Assembly (NCBI GenBank): GCA_022822685.1
Contig: JAJEAQ010000236.1
Span: forward strand, 1-8,642
Length of the DNA: 8,642 nucleotides
Source: Trichodesmium sp. jk18x7bins.61
GTDB lineage: Bacteria > Cyanobacteriota > Cyanobacteriia > Cyanobacteriales > Microcoleaceae
Direction: 5' to 3'
A model generated the notes under the pieces. It worked only from the letters and a program-made list of their open reading frames with translations. It made no database searches and was not told where the DNA came from. This document shows, in pieces, positions 1-6,734 of this stretch (its first letter is position 1; each line of letters opens with the position of its first letter). The translations under genes were made by a program, and so were the position numbers.

Positions 1-8
1 TTTTGTTT

Positions 9-58
9 GTAGTTGCGATGCGGCGCCAAATACATATGGGATGCCGCATCGCAACTAC
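9..58. repeat. Perfect 16-bp inverted repeat (hairpin)
   Basis: Bases 9-24 (GTAGTTGCGATGCGGC) are exactly complementary to 43-58, with an 18-nt loop between. It lies about 90 bp past the stop of the DUF1501 gene. Read on that gene's strand, the hairpin is followed by an A-rich stretch rather than a T tract, so it is not a canonical intrinsic terminator. The core GTTGCGATGC recurs once at 3420-3429 without its partner arm. It is probably a dispersed cyanobacterial palindromic repeat; its function is unknown. Confidence 0.75.
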
Positions 59-148
59 GAGTCTAATTATGCGTGTTTTACCAAAGATGATATTTCGCTG
101 GCGCTTAACCTAACCTACGGTATTATGGCTAATTCTCTAGACTTGATA

Positions 149-1375
149 TTACAGCAAGGCTAAACGCTGATTAGAGGAATGACTGGGGAACACCTGTGCT
201 ATTTGCGATTGATTAATGCCAATATGCTGCTCTAAAACACTCGAAATTACATTTCGGAAATCTGTTGTCACAGCTAAATCGCGTTTTTGAAACAATTCTG
301 ATTCATCTAAACCAGGCCATTCTCCGTAAACTTGACCCCCACGCACGCCACCACCTAAGACCCACATTACATTACCATGACCGTGATCTGTGCCACTATT
401 ACCATTCTCTTTGACAGTGCGACCAAACTCTGACATGACTAAAATTACTGTATTTGAGTAAAGCGGACCTAATTCCTGAACTAGAGTAACCAAGCCTTCT
501 CCAAGAGGTTTTAATCTTCTGGCTAACGTACCTTGACTACTTCCTTGGTTGACGTGAGTATCCCAACCACCGAGAGCCAGAAATCCTAACTGAGTGCGAG
601 AATCGCCAACCATGATTTGAGCTAAATTTTTGGCATCAGCAGCGAAACCTTTTGGTGGTGGTGCGCCTCCAGAAGCTTCCTCCATTTCTTTCTCTAGGTC
701 ATCTAGTAGTAAATCTCTTGCCTGACGACCTTCTTGGTAAGCTCTACCCAGTTCATCACTACCACTATAAAGGCGATCGAATGCTTCGTAAATTTGAGGG
801 CGATCTATTGGTAAATTATTAGTTGACTTTCTGCCTGTGGGTAGACTAGCAACTGCCATTTCACCCATGAGAATCCGTGGTGGTGTATCTCCTAGGTTGA
901 CTGCTTGAGTTGGCTGGTCTTTTGGCAGATTTGCTAACAGGCGATTCATCCATCCATCAGGTATTTTTTTAGTACCTGGAATACCTGTCTCCATATAATA
1001 TTGAGCATCAAAATGAGACCGAGTATCATCGTTTAAACCACAGGCATGAACAAAAGCTAAACTGCGATTTTGCCAAAGAGGCATGATATCTGCTAAGGCA
1101 GGATGTAAGGCAAATTGTTCATTTAAAATTAATGAGTCTTCTGCTTCTCCTGGAGCAGGAATTGCTATGTTAGGTCGTGCATCATAATAAATATCTTCTT
1201 GGTGCGGAATCACTATACTTAATCCATCGACTCCTCCTCTGAGAAAAACAACTATTAATCGTTGACGATTATTGGTTTGAGTTAATCCTTTTGCTACCCA
1301 ACCATGACAACCAACAGAGATAATTCCTGAAGCTGATAGTAAGTTAGCTAACTGTAAAAATTTCCGTCTTTTCAT
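149..1375 (-). CDS. DUF1501 family exported protein (Tat signal)
   Basis: A 408-residue DUF1501 protein, a family distantly related to sulfatases and alkaline phosphatases whose reaction is not established. The N-terminus has a twin-arginine signal: RRKFLQ at residues 3-8, then a hydrophobic stretch to about residue 22, so export in folded form is likely. Family motifs are present: FLRGGVDGLS near 44-53, GGWDTH at 269-274, SEFGRT at 315-320 and GTDHGHGN at 328-335. Their Asp and His residues resemble a metal site, which is inference. The start is supported by GGAG five bases upstream. It lies 256 bp downstream of a DUF1800 gene on the same strand, the usual pairing of these families, suggesting co-transcription and joint action at the cell envelope. 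No breaks are seen. Family assignment is firm; the biochemical role is unknown. Confidence 0.93.
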   Translation of the reverse strand: MKRRKFLQLANLLSASGIISVGCHGWVAKGLTQTNNRQRLIVVFLRGGVDGLSIVIPHQEDIYYDARPNIAIPAPGEAEDSLILNEQFALHPALADIMPLWQNRSLAFVHACGLNDDTRSHFDAQYYMETGIPGTKKIPDGWMNRLLANLPKDQPTQAVNLGDTPPRILMGEMAVASLPTGRKSTNNLPIDRPQIYEAFDRLYSGSDELGRAYQEGRQARDLLLDDLEKEMEEASGGAPPPKGFAADAKNLAQIMVGDSRTQLGFLALGGWDTHVNQGSSQGTLARRLKPLGEGLVTLVQELGPLYSNTVILVMSEFGRTVKENGNSGTDHGHGNVMWVLGGGVRGGQVYGEWPGLDESELFQKRDLAVTTDFRNVISSVLEQHIGINQSQIAQVFPSHSSNQRLALL

Positions 1376-1479
1376 ATTGACTCCAAAAAGTTAAAAATTA
1401 TCTTTATCTATTAATACCAATTTAAAAAAAAATAGTTAGTAGTAGTTCTGTGTCTGTCAAGATTCAATTCTTAGGTAGT

Positions 1480-1496
1480 GGGAGCATCTTGCTCCC
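1480..1496. repeat. Small GGGAGCA/TGCTCCC hairpin between DUF1800 and DUF1501
   Basis: Seven-base arms 1480-1486 and 1490-1496 are perfectly complementary around a 3-nt loop. The same GGGAGCAT / GCTCCC core forms the centre of the larger palindrome at 8531-8567, so this is a dispersed repeat rather than a gene-specific signal. It sits in the gap between the two co-directional genes, where the RNA hairpin could affect message stability or termination. No T tract follows on the transcribed strand. Confidence 0.55.
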
Positions 1497-1558
1497 TTAT
1501 GTAAGCGAGATCCTTATATAGTCAACACTTTAACCATTAAGTAGATAGAGTAGTAGGA

Positions 1559-1616
1559 TGGGCAAATATTGAGTCATCAGGAGCAACAATAAATTTGCCA
1601 GGAGGCAGGATGCCCA
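1559..1616. repeat. Imperfect hairpin downstream of the DUF1800 stop
   Basis: TGGGCA at 1559-1564 pairs with TGCCCA at 1611-1616, and an inner partly paired segment lies between (GCAAAT with ATTTGC). It starts about 16 bp past the DUF1800 stop on the minus strand. It could be a weak transcript-end or processing structure, or another dispersed palindromic repeat. No clear U-tract is visible. Confidence 0.35.
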
Positions 1617-1631
1617 CCTTGCAGATTTGAC

Positions 1632-3119
1632 TTATTTTTGCATCATTTCTGGACTACCTAAAATTAAGCTGGCTTGTAAATTTCTAGGACTATTTGCGAT
1701 CGCTTCCTGAGTTTGGGTAGAGAAATTACTTCCCAAGGTTGTATTAAGTCGTACAGGGTTGATCGGTTTGGGTTTCCCTTGATCTAACAAACCACGGGAT
1801 ATAACTCTGGCAAAGCTAATTCTCCGAATCATCGCATCAGGATTTAACCATGCTTCTTGAGTATTTTTATAGCCATCAGGAGTTTCGCAACCATAAAGGG
1901 GCATACCTAATTGATTTAAAATTCCTTTAATTCTGCCAAATCTAGGTTGATTAGTGCCCGCTGCTCTGGCTGCAGAAATAATATATTGATAGGGATTTTT
2001 AAATTTACTAGCGTAATATTTCTGATCCCAAAATTCTGGACTATTGAACAATGCTTCTAATACAAAACGAATGTTACCATTAGTTTCTTGAAATTTTTGG
2101 GCTAGACGATTGATGAGAGTTTCAGGAGGGCGATCAGCAACAAAATATTGAGCTAATTTATAGCTAATATAACGGGCAGTAGATGGATGGTTGGCCAGAA
2201 TATCTAGTGCTTTTTCTCCTTCCTCTACTCCACCACCTTTAATTGGTATTCCTAAAAATATTTTGTCACTATTATCATGGCGATTTTGATCAAACCTAAA
2301 CCCAGTACCATCTCCTCCACGACGTTGAATTCCCCAGCCAGTAAAAATCTTTGCTAAGGTGATTATATCTTCTTGCTGATAACCTCCATCTACACCGAGA
2401 GTATGAAGTTCCATTAGTTCGCGGGCGTAGTTTTCATTTAAACCTTTAAATCTACCACGAGACCCTTTACTTCCAGGAGCAGTATTTAGCCAATTATCTA
2501 AGTAAAATAACATAGCTGGATGCTGGGCTGTTGCTCCTAATAAACCCCGAAAATTACCAAGAGCATAAGGTCGAATCGCATCTCTTTCGTAAGTACCTAC
2601 CCATAGACGAGCTAAGTTACCTTTTTTGAAAGAAATATTGAAGTGATTAAACCAAAAATCTACCATTACTTCTTGTAGTTGTCTGTTACTCAATATAGCT
2701 TTAAGTAAACGTACATTTTCTGATTGTCCTAAAACTTGTCTGACACCTCTGTTAATTTTTCTTCGTTGTTGTAATGTAAGTTTTTCACCTTTTTTAACTG
2801 GTATAAAAGCATATTGCTGAAAAAGCTCTGTTGGAGCCAAGCTAAAGCTAGCAAACTTAGTCATTTCTTGTGTGAGTTTGGGAGATTCTGAAATAGTTTC
2901 TGGTCTCAGTTGAGATTGAATATAAGTATTAATCCCCATAGATTTCACTCGTTCTATATCTCCTGGCCTAGGACCAAAACCAAGACGATTCAAAACATGG
3001 ATGGTTTGAGCAGTACCACTAATAGATTGACTATAAGCATAGCTAGGATTACCAAGTCCTAGCCAGATAATTAAACCTAGTAAAAAAGAGATAATCCAAT
3101 ATCTAGAGGCTTTTTTCAT
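1632..3119 (-). CDS. DUF1800 family exported protein
   Basis: A 495-residue DUF1800 protein. The frame is open to an ATG at 3146, but the ATG at 3119 is preferred: a strong AGGAGG lies eight bases before it, and translation from there begins directly with a typical Sec signal peptide (MKKASRYW, hydrophobic core, predicted cleavage after SYA near residue 28). Family motifs are clear: LNRLGFGPRPGD just after the signal, WFNHFNI near 156-162, NENYARELMELHTLGV near 228-243, HDNSDKIFLG near 281-290, and a conserved C-terminal part with GMPLYGCETPDGY and WLNPDAMIRR. The molecular function of DUF1800 is not known; members are often encoded next to DUF1501 proteins, as here, and probably work with them outside the cytoplasm. 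It is upstream of DUF1501 on the same strand. No sign of decay. Confidence 0.93.
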   Translation of the reverse strand: MKKASRYWIISFLLGLIIWLGLGNPSYAYSQSISGTAQTIHVLNRLGFGPRPGDIERVKSMGINTYIQSQLRPETISESPKLTQEMTKFASFSLAPTELFQQYAFIPVKKGEKLTLQQRRKINRGVRQVLGQSENVRLLKAILSNRQLQEVMVDFWFNHFNISFKKGNLARLWVGTYERDAIRPYALGNFRGLLGATAQHPAMLFYLDNWLNTAPGSKGSRGRFKGLNENYARELMELHTLGVDGGYQQEDIITLAKIFTGWGIQRRGGDGTGFRFDQNRHDNSDKIFLGIPIKGGGVEEGEKALDILANHPSTARYISYKLAQYFVADRPPETLINRLAQKFQETNGNIRFVLEALFNSPEFWDQKYYASKFKNPYQYIISAARAAGTNQPRFGRIKGILNQLGMPLYGCETPDGYKNTQEAWLNPDAMIRRISFARVISRGLLDQGKPKPINPVRLNTTLGSNFSTQTQEAIANSPRNLQASLILGSPEMMQK

Positions 3120-3127
3120 TAATTCTT

Positions 3128-3133
3128 CCTCCT
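3128..3133 (-). promoter_or_regulatory. Ribosome binding site fixing the DUF1800 start
   Basis: AGGAGG on the minus strand, eight bases before the ATG at 3119. It lies inside the longer reading frame that starts at 3146, and argues for the shorter start that places the signal peptide at the N-terminus. Confidence 0.8.
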
Positions 3134-3146
3134 GAAATATTCTCAT

Positions 3147-3552
3147 ATTTTGAATTACATAATATTCAAGTTTTCTCTACATATCTATGGTAGTATAATT
3201 CGGATAAATTTTAGATGTTAGTAGACAGTTTTTAATAGAGTATTTGTTAAAAAACAATAACTTAAATATTTAAATTATACCACAAAAAAATATCTGTAAA
3301 AATCAGGAATTATCTGATTGGGAGTTACACAACAAAATTATCTAAAATAGACTATAATGCTTGTTTCTCAAGGGTGAAACGTCGTAAATATGACGCCCGC
3401 CCATGAAAGAAAAATTCCTGTTGCGATGCCTCCATTTGACTAAAAAAGTTTTCCCTTTACCTTCACTACCAATTTGTTCAACATTTTTCCAGCTTTTGCC
3501 CTATTAATTATCAATCTCAAACCACCATCTCTATCAACTGTTTTTTATATCC
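3147..3552. other. Gene-free stretch upstream of DUF1800
   Basis: About 400 bp of AT-rich DNA with no convincing reading frame, RNA gene or complete repeat. TATAAT at 3194-3199 (plus strand) and TATACT at 3192-3197 (minus strand) overlap; the minus-strand one could be a -10 box for the DUF1800 gene, but no good -35 element is seen. GTTGCGATGC at 3420-3429 matches one arm core of the inverted repeat at 9-58. The right-hand end abuts the decayed 3' tail of vapC. Confidence 0.5.
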
Positions 3553-3579
3553 TTATTCCACCTCCCAATCTTTATATTT

Positions 3580-3987
3580 TCACATCTCAACTCTGCTAAA
3601 CTCACTCACATTATGTGTCACCAATACTAAATCATTCGCTAAAGCAATAGAGGCAATCTGCAAATCATAAACCCCAAGAGGAGTTCCTTTTTTATGAAAA
3701 TATTGTTGAATAAAACCACAATTTTTCGCTGCTTTACCATCAAATAGTAAACTGTAAAACTCATTAAAAAAGATAGCTAAACTTGCTAAGTTTGTTTCTA
3801 CTTTTCCACTTCTATATGCGCCATAATCAAGATCATATTTGACAATATCACAGATAAAAATGTCATCATGAGACAAAGCATTAAGTCGATTAATAATCTG
3901 ATTAATACTATAATTTAAGTATTGAATACAAACGTTTGTATCTAATGAATGGCGGGTCAGGTGGCCTCCCCCAGTCGGAGCTTTCAT
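3580..3987 (-). CDS. vapC: VapC/FitB-like PIN-domain toxin, 5' end replaced and 3' end truncated
   Basis: A PIN-domain ribonuclease of the VapC/FitB type, the toxin half of a type II toxin-antitoxin pair. The PIN core is kept: SLDTNVC with Asp16, a KYDLDYG segment where Asp52 replaces the usual Glu, GVYDLQIA with Asp108, and VTHNVSEFSRV near 123-133. Residues 1-13 (MKAPTGGGHLTRH) come from the inserted element, not from vapC. The original start is most likely the ATG at 4446-4444, which overlaps the antitoxin stop; joining ATGAGTT (4446-4440) to ATTCATTA (from 3950) would give MSYSLDTNVC, the usual toxin N-terminus. The frame ends at TGA (3580-3582), but translation past it reads KYKDWEVE then TAA (3553-3555), matching the expected family tail, so the TGA is a nonsense mutation. 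No ribosome site precedes the ATG at 3987. Probably a pseudogene; the family call is firm. Confidence 0.8.
   Translation of the reverse strand: MKAPTGGGHLTRHSLDTNVCIQYLNYSINQIINRLNALSHDDIFICDIVKYDLDYGAYRSGKVETNLASLAIFFNEFYSLLFDGKAAKNCGFIQQYFHKKGTPLGVYDLQIASIALANDLVLVTHNVSEFSRVEM
3955..3985 (-). repeat. 31-nt repeat, copy 1 (3' end of intron derivative)
   Basis: Minus-strand core GAAAGCTCCGACT, three variable bases, then GGAGGC. It can fold as a small hairpin (GCTCC with GGAGGC). A second copy in the same orientation lies at 4356-4385 inside domain I of the same element. It takes the place of the 3' strand of domain VI and supplies the codons APTGGGHLT at the start of the present vapC frame. 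Confidence 0.6.
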
Positions 3988-4004
3988 GTAGCTTTAGCTA
4001 AAAC
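3983..4004 (+). repeat. 22-bp identical repeat, copy 1
   Basis: TTCATGTAGCTTTAGCTAAA plus AC is identical to 6978-6999 on the same strand. The two intron fragments run in opposite directions, so the repeat is inverted with respect to the introns. It contains the palindromic segment TTTAGCTAAA. Confidence 0.7.
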
Positions 4005-4031
4005 GAGAATCACTTCTTTCCCCTCCCCTTT

Positions 4032-4065
4032 GAACCGTACGTGACAGTTTCCCATCATACTGCTC
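4032..4065 (-). ncRNA. Group II intron domain V
   Basis: Exactly 34 nt running from GAGC to GTTC on the minus strand, with a GAAA tetraloop and the distal TGATGG/CTGTCA helix expected of bacterial domain V. Position 5 is A where the family normally has C, giving an A-G mismatch next to the catalytic triad helix. Domain V is the catalytic core of group II introns. The damage on its 3' side argues that this copy is not active. Confidence 0.8.
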
Positions 4066-4085
4066 CAGCCTCACTTCAAGCCTTC

Positions 4086-4169
4086 TCAGGCACGAAAGAT
4101 TCTTTGACTCAGATTCTTAACAATTTCCTGGATTACTCCATTCCATTGTCCTTTGACGACCTTTGTCAT
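4086..4169 (-). pseudogene. Remnant N-terminus of the intron-encoded reverse transcriptase/maturase
   Basis: A 27-codon frame, ATG at 4169 to TGA at 4086. It contains QWNGVIQEIVKNLSQRIFRA, which resembles the N-terminal EWK...VFKLQKRIYRAS segment of maturases encoded by cyanobacterial group II introns. After this point the sequence jumps within about 20 bp to domain V, so almost the whole protein (normally several hundred residues) has been deleted. The position between domain I sequence and domain V fits a domain IV location. No function is expected. Confidence 0.6.
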
Positions 4170-4355
4170 TTCTGATATCTAACTTACATCTCAGTTAAAG
4201 TTTCTTTGTCTGAATATCCTTCGTATGAGTGAGAGAAGAAGTCTGCTTTCCTTTGAGCCTGTCGCCGACATGAACAGGAGTAGTCGGACTCATAGAGTCT
4301 TTTCCGTGAAGGCTAGGGGTGAAAATCCCTAGAGGACTTATGTCCCAGTTCAGAT

Positions 4356-4385
4356 GACCAGTTGCCTCCAAGAGTCGGAGCTTTC
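4356..4385 (-). repeat. 31-nt repeat, copy 2 (insert in domain I)
   Basis: Shares GAAAGCTCCGACT and GGAGGC with the copy at 3955-3985, in the same orientation, with differences in the 3-nt spacer and one other base. In both places ACATGAA precedes the repeat, directly in copy 1 and with 19 extra bases between in copy 2. The matching intron fragment at 6735 lacks this insert, so it was probably added secondarily. Confidence 0.55.
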
Positions 4386-4442
4386 CTTACGGAATGGGGA
4401 GCATTCATGTCGGCGACAGGCGACCTGAACTGGTCGCGCAAC

Positions 4443-4726
4443 TCATAACAAAGGCTCTCTTTCCTGATATTCTGGTTGAGGTTCTCGTATTAGTGGACCG
4501 CCATCCCAAATACCACAAGTTCTTTCAAAAAAACCAGGCGACCATTGCTTTTTTTTGCCGGATTAGATTCTTTTTTATTACCAAAATTAATTTCTACATC
4601 AATTTCTAAAGCTTGCTCTAAAATCGCCATAACTTCCTCCTCCAAACTACGATGATTTTGGACAGCCAAACTTTTTAATTTATCTACCAGATATGGTTTG
4701 AATTTCTCTAAAATAATTTGAGTCAT
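4443..4726 (-). pseudogene. vapB: VapB/FitA-like antitoxin, frameshifted in an A8 run
   Basis: Antitoxin partner of the PIN toxin. The N-terminus, MTQIILEKFKPYLVDKLKSL then NHRSLEEEVMAILEQAL, is a ribbon-helix-helix fold of the FitA type, used for DNA binding and operon autorepression. As the sequence stands the frame ends at 4490 after 78 residues with an atypical tail (NGRLVFLKELVVFGMAVH). Adding one A to the run at 4549-4556 (A8 on the minus strand) continues it as KKKQWSPGFFERTCGIWDGG, then PLIREPQPEYQEREPLL, 94 residues in all. That tail matches the toxin-binding C-terminus of this antitoxin family. The restored stop, TGA at 4445-4443, overlaps ATG at 4446-4444, giving the ATGA coupling typical of vapBC. 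Upstream there is only a weak GAAG ribosome site. Either a real one-base deletion, a sequencing error, or a slippage site. Confidence 0.85.
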
Positions 4727-4965
4727 TTTTCTTCACATTTACATCAATAATAAACTTAAATTAATTGACTTAAAATTCCGTAAAATGTCGCACGTATAGC
4801 GGATGAAACCCTAAAATAATTTGACTTTTAGAAATACCTGCCCTCAGTAAATCACTCCCCATCCTAGTTAAATGCTTGTTAATCAAATATTATAGTCTAA
4901 TTTTTCTAATTTGATTGTGTCACCCATTATCTCCCCTAAGTTCATCGGTTGTTTTTTGACAGAAA
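4727..4965. other. Intergenic gap between vapB and the protease gene
   Basis: About 240 bp, AT-rich, with no recognisable gene. It must hold any promoter of the minus-strand vapB and the 3' end of the upstream protease transcript, but no clear promoter boxes, operator palindrome or terminator hairpin could be picked out. Confidence 0.4.
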
Positions 4966-6702
4966 TTAAGGAACTTTCCAAATATTAATCTTCCGGTCCC
5001 AACCACCACTAACTATTGTTTGACCATCAGGACTAATTCCTATTGCACTAATATAACTGGTATGTCCGCTTAAACTTCCTTTTAATTCACCTGTACTCAA
5101 CTCCCAAAACTTGATAGTTTGATCCCAACTGCTACTAATTAAAGTTTTGGCGTTAGGAGTAATTACAATTGACCAAACACCATCTAAATGTTCTTTTAAA
5201 CTATGGATTAATTCCCCTGTCTGCCAATTCCAAATGTTAATCGTACCATCACTATTACTACTAGCTAATATCTGACTATCAGGACTGAAAACTACAGATA
5301 AAATTGATAGAGAGTTAGTCTTGATATTGCGGACTAGCTGACCTGTTTGTAGATTCCACAGTTTAATTGTATTATCCTTGCTACCACTAGCCAGAAATTG
5401 TCCATCCGGACTAATGGCGATCGCATTAACTATTTCAGAATGTCCCTCCAAAGCTTGTATTAGTTCTCCACTATCCAAGTTCCAAATTTTAATAGTTTGA
5501 TCCCAACTACCACTAGCCAAAATTTGATTGTTAGGAGCGATCGCTACTGCATCTACCACATTAGTATGCCCTGTGAGAGTTCGCACCAAACTAATATCAC
5601 TAATATTTTTATTTTTGGGTAGTTTCCATATTTTGATAGTTTTGTCATCACTACCACTAATAACTAACCGTTCATCGGAACTCACTGCGACTGAATTTAC
5701 TGATTCTGTATGACCTTTCCAGGTAGCTATAACTTCCCCATTATTAATATCCCAGACTGAAATTATACCGTTACTACTACCACTAACAATATGAGAATTC
5801 AAAGCAACTACAGAATTAACTACTCCACTGATTTCATCGGTAATTGCTTTGGCGAAAGTAAAATCTACAGCAGTTTCAGTTGCATTTTCATTTGTAGAAA
5901 TATTCGTAGTCAAAGGGTTTGTTGTTTCTGTTGGAGTTGGTGATGGTTGAGTAGTTTGAGTTTGTGGAGAAACAGTAGGCAATGAAACCTGTTGTCGCCA
6001 GTTCCAAAAAGTATCAATCTCAATTCCTCCAGAGACAATAACATCAGAGTTTTCTTGTAACTTGACAATACCGTTAATAGCAACTAAGCGACCTTCTGTA
6101 TCTAGCACAGGCCCCCCACTCATACCGGCTCTGACTAAATTAGTATACAGCAAACTATAGCCACTGATAGGCTGTTGACGACCTGTTACTGTTCCTAATG
6201 TACTCAGAAAAATTCGTTGCTGGAGGTTACTACCAGAACGAGGCCATCCCCCCACAAATACCCTTGTACCCTGAACTAACTGAGTTGGATCTCCAGTTTC
6301 AGCAATGGGATAGTTTTGAGAACTGGTAAATGGGATGAGCGCTAAATCTACATTTGAGACTTGTTTGATCAGAGTATAATGAACTGGATAAAGTTCTCCA
6401 TCTGGTGTACGTATTTGATAATCTCCTACTTTATTGACAACGTGCCAGTTGGTGAGTACATAATATGTATCCCCCTGCTTTTCAACTATCGCCCCCGAAC
6501 CGCCTCTGTTTGGTCCATCAATTCTAACTGTAATTTCTCCGGCTATTTTGTTAATTTCTGACTCTGTTAAAGCCAGAGTAATTTCAGGCGCTATGAGTGG
6601 AATTAGGGTGGCGATACTAACAATCAAATTCCCAATCTTAATGGAATTTAGATTTAGGAAATTGCTAATCATAATTATCCCTATGATTTTCTTGAAATTC
6701 AT
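4966..6702 (-). CDS. Exported trypsin-like serine protease fused to a seven-repeat WD40 propeller
   Basis: A 578-residue two-domain protein. A hydrophobic segment at about 24-44 with a possible cleavage site after TLA (residue 44) suggests export. Residues about 50-235 form a trypsin/HtrA-like protease with a complete triad: His87 (TNWHVV), Asp119 (SNVDLALIPF) and Ser195 (AGMSGGPVLD). A Thr/Pro/Gln-rich linker (about 240-275) follows. Residues about 290-578 hold seven WD40 repeats whose WD-type ends lie near 317, 359, 407, 449, 491, 533 and 575, enough for one closed propeller, probably a substrate- or partner-binding surface. The start is supported by GAGG seven bases upstream (6713-6710); Met11 is a weaker alternative. 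Such fusions are known in cyanobacteria, but substrates are unknown. An oppositely oriented intron fragment begins 32 bp upstream, so the native promoter may be displaced. The gene itself looks intact. Confidence 0.9.
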   Translation of the reverse strand: MNFKKIIGIIMISNFLNLNSIKIGNLIVSIATLIPLIAPEITLALTESEINKIAGEITVRIDGPNRGGSGAIVEKQGDTYYVLTNWHVVNKVGDYQIRTPDGELYPVHYTLIKQVSNVDLALIPFTSSQNYPIAETGDPTQLVQGTRVFVGGWPRSGSNLQQRIFLSTLGTVTGRQQPISGYSLLYTNLVRAGMSGGPVLDTEGRLVAINGIVKLQENSDVIVSGGIEIDTFWNWRQQVSLPTVSPQTQTTQPSPTPTETTNPLTTNISTNENATETAVDFTFAKAITDEISGVVNSVVALNSHIVSGSSNGIISVWDINNGEVIATWKGHTESVNSVAVSSDERLVISGSDDKTIKIWKLPKNKNISDISLVRTLTGHTNVVDAVAIAPNNQILASGSWDQTIKIWNLDSGELIQALEGHSEIVNAIAISPDGQFLASGSKDNTIKLWNLQTGQLVRNIKTNSLSILSVVFSPDSQILASSNSDGTINIWNWQTGELIHSLKEHLDGVWSIVITPNAKTLISSSWDQTIKFWELSTGELKGSLSGHTSYISAIGISPDGQTIVSGGWDRKINIWKVP

Positions 6703-6734
6703 TTTTTTGCCTCAACGTAGGGTTATACAATTTA

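Larger units (their letters stand above)
3951..4439 (-). mobile_element. Miniature, internally deleted group II intron (chloroplast-like type) inside vapC
   Basis: Reading the minus strand, the element begins GCGCGACC at 4439, close to the group II 5' consensus GUGYG and shared with the fragment at 6735. It continues with the first part of domain I, a 27-codon reverse transcriptase remnant and a 34-nt domain V (4065-4032). The rest of domain I, domains II-III and nearly all of the maturase are missing. Domain VI begins (GGGGAAAGAA, loop GTGA, TTCT) but its 3' strand is replaced by about 55 nt of unrelated repeat sequence, so the branch-point region is lost and splicing is unlikely. The 3' boundary is inferred from where the vapC frame resumes and may be off by a few bases. 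Domain I carries an extra insert of about 65 nt (roughly 4365-4430) absent from the 6735 copy. Confidence 0.75.

Noticed and set aside
9..58. Inverted repeat as the DUF1501 transcription terminator
   Set aside because: On the gene's strand the stem is followed by an A-rich run rather than a T tract, and the loop is long.
3192..3199. TATAAT/TATACT as a firm promoter
   Set aside because: No matching -35 element at proper spacing, and such hexamers are expected by chance in DNA this AT-rich.
3945..3987. MKAPTGGGHLTRH as a genuine toxin N-terminus
   Set aside because: It matches repeat sequence also found at 4356-4385, has no ribosome site, and a better original start (ATGA overlap at 4446) exists.
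4394..4609. 71-codon plus-strand ORF
   Set aside because: It runs antisense across the intron 5' end and the antitoxin gene, has no family resemblance, and is explained by the features on the other strand.
5000..6000. Repeated motifs near the WD40 region as a CRISPR-like or tandem DNA repeat
   Set aside because: The periodicity of about 126 bp reflects 42-residue WD40 protein repeats; the DNA copies diverge. No CRISPR array is seen anywhere in the window.
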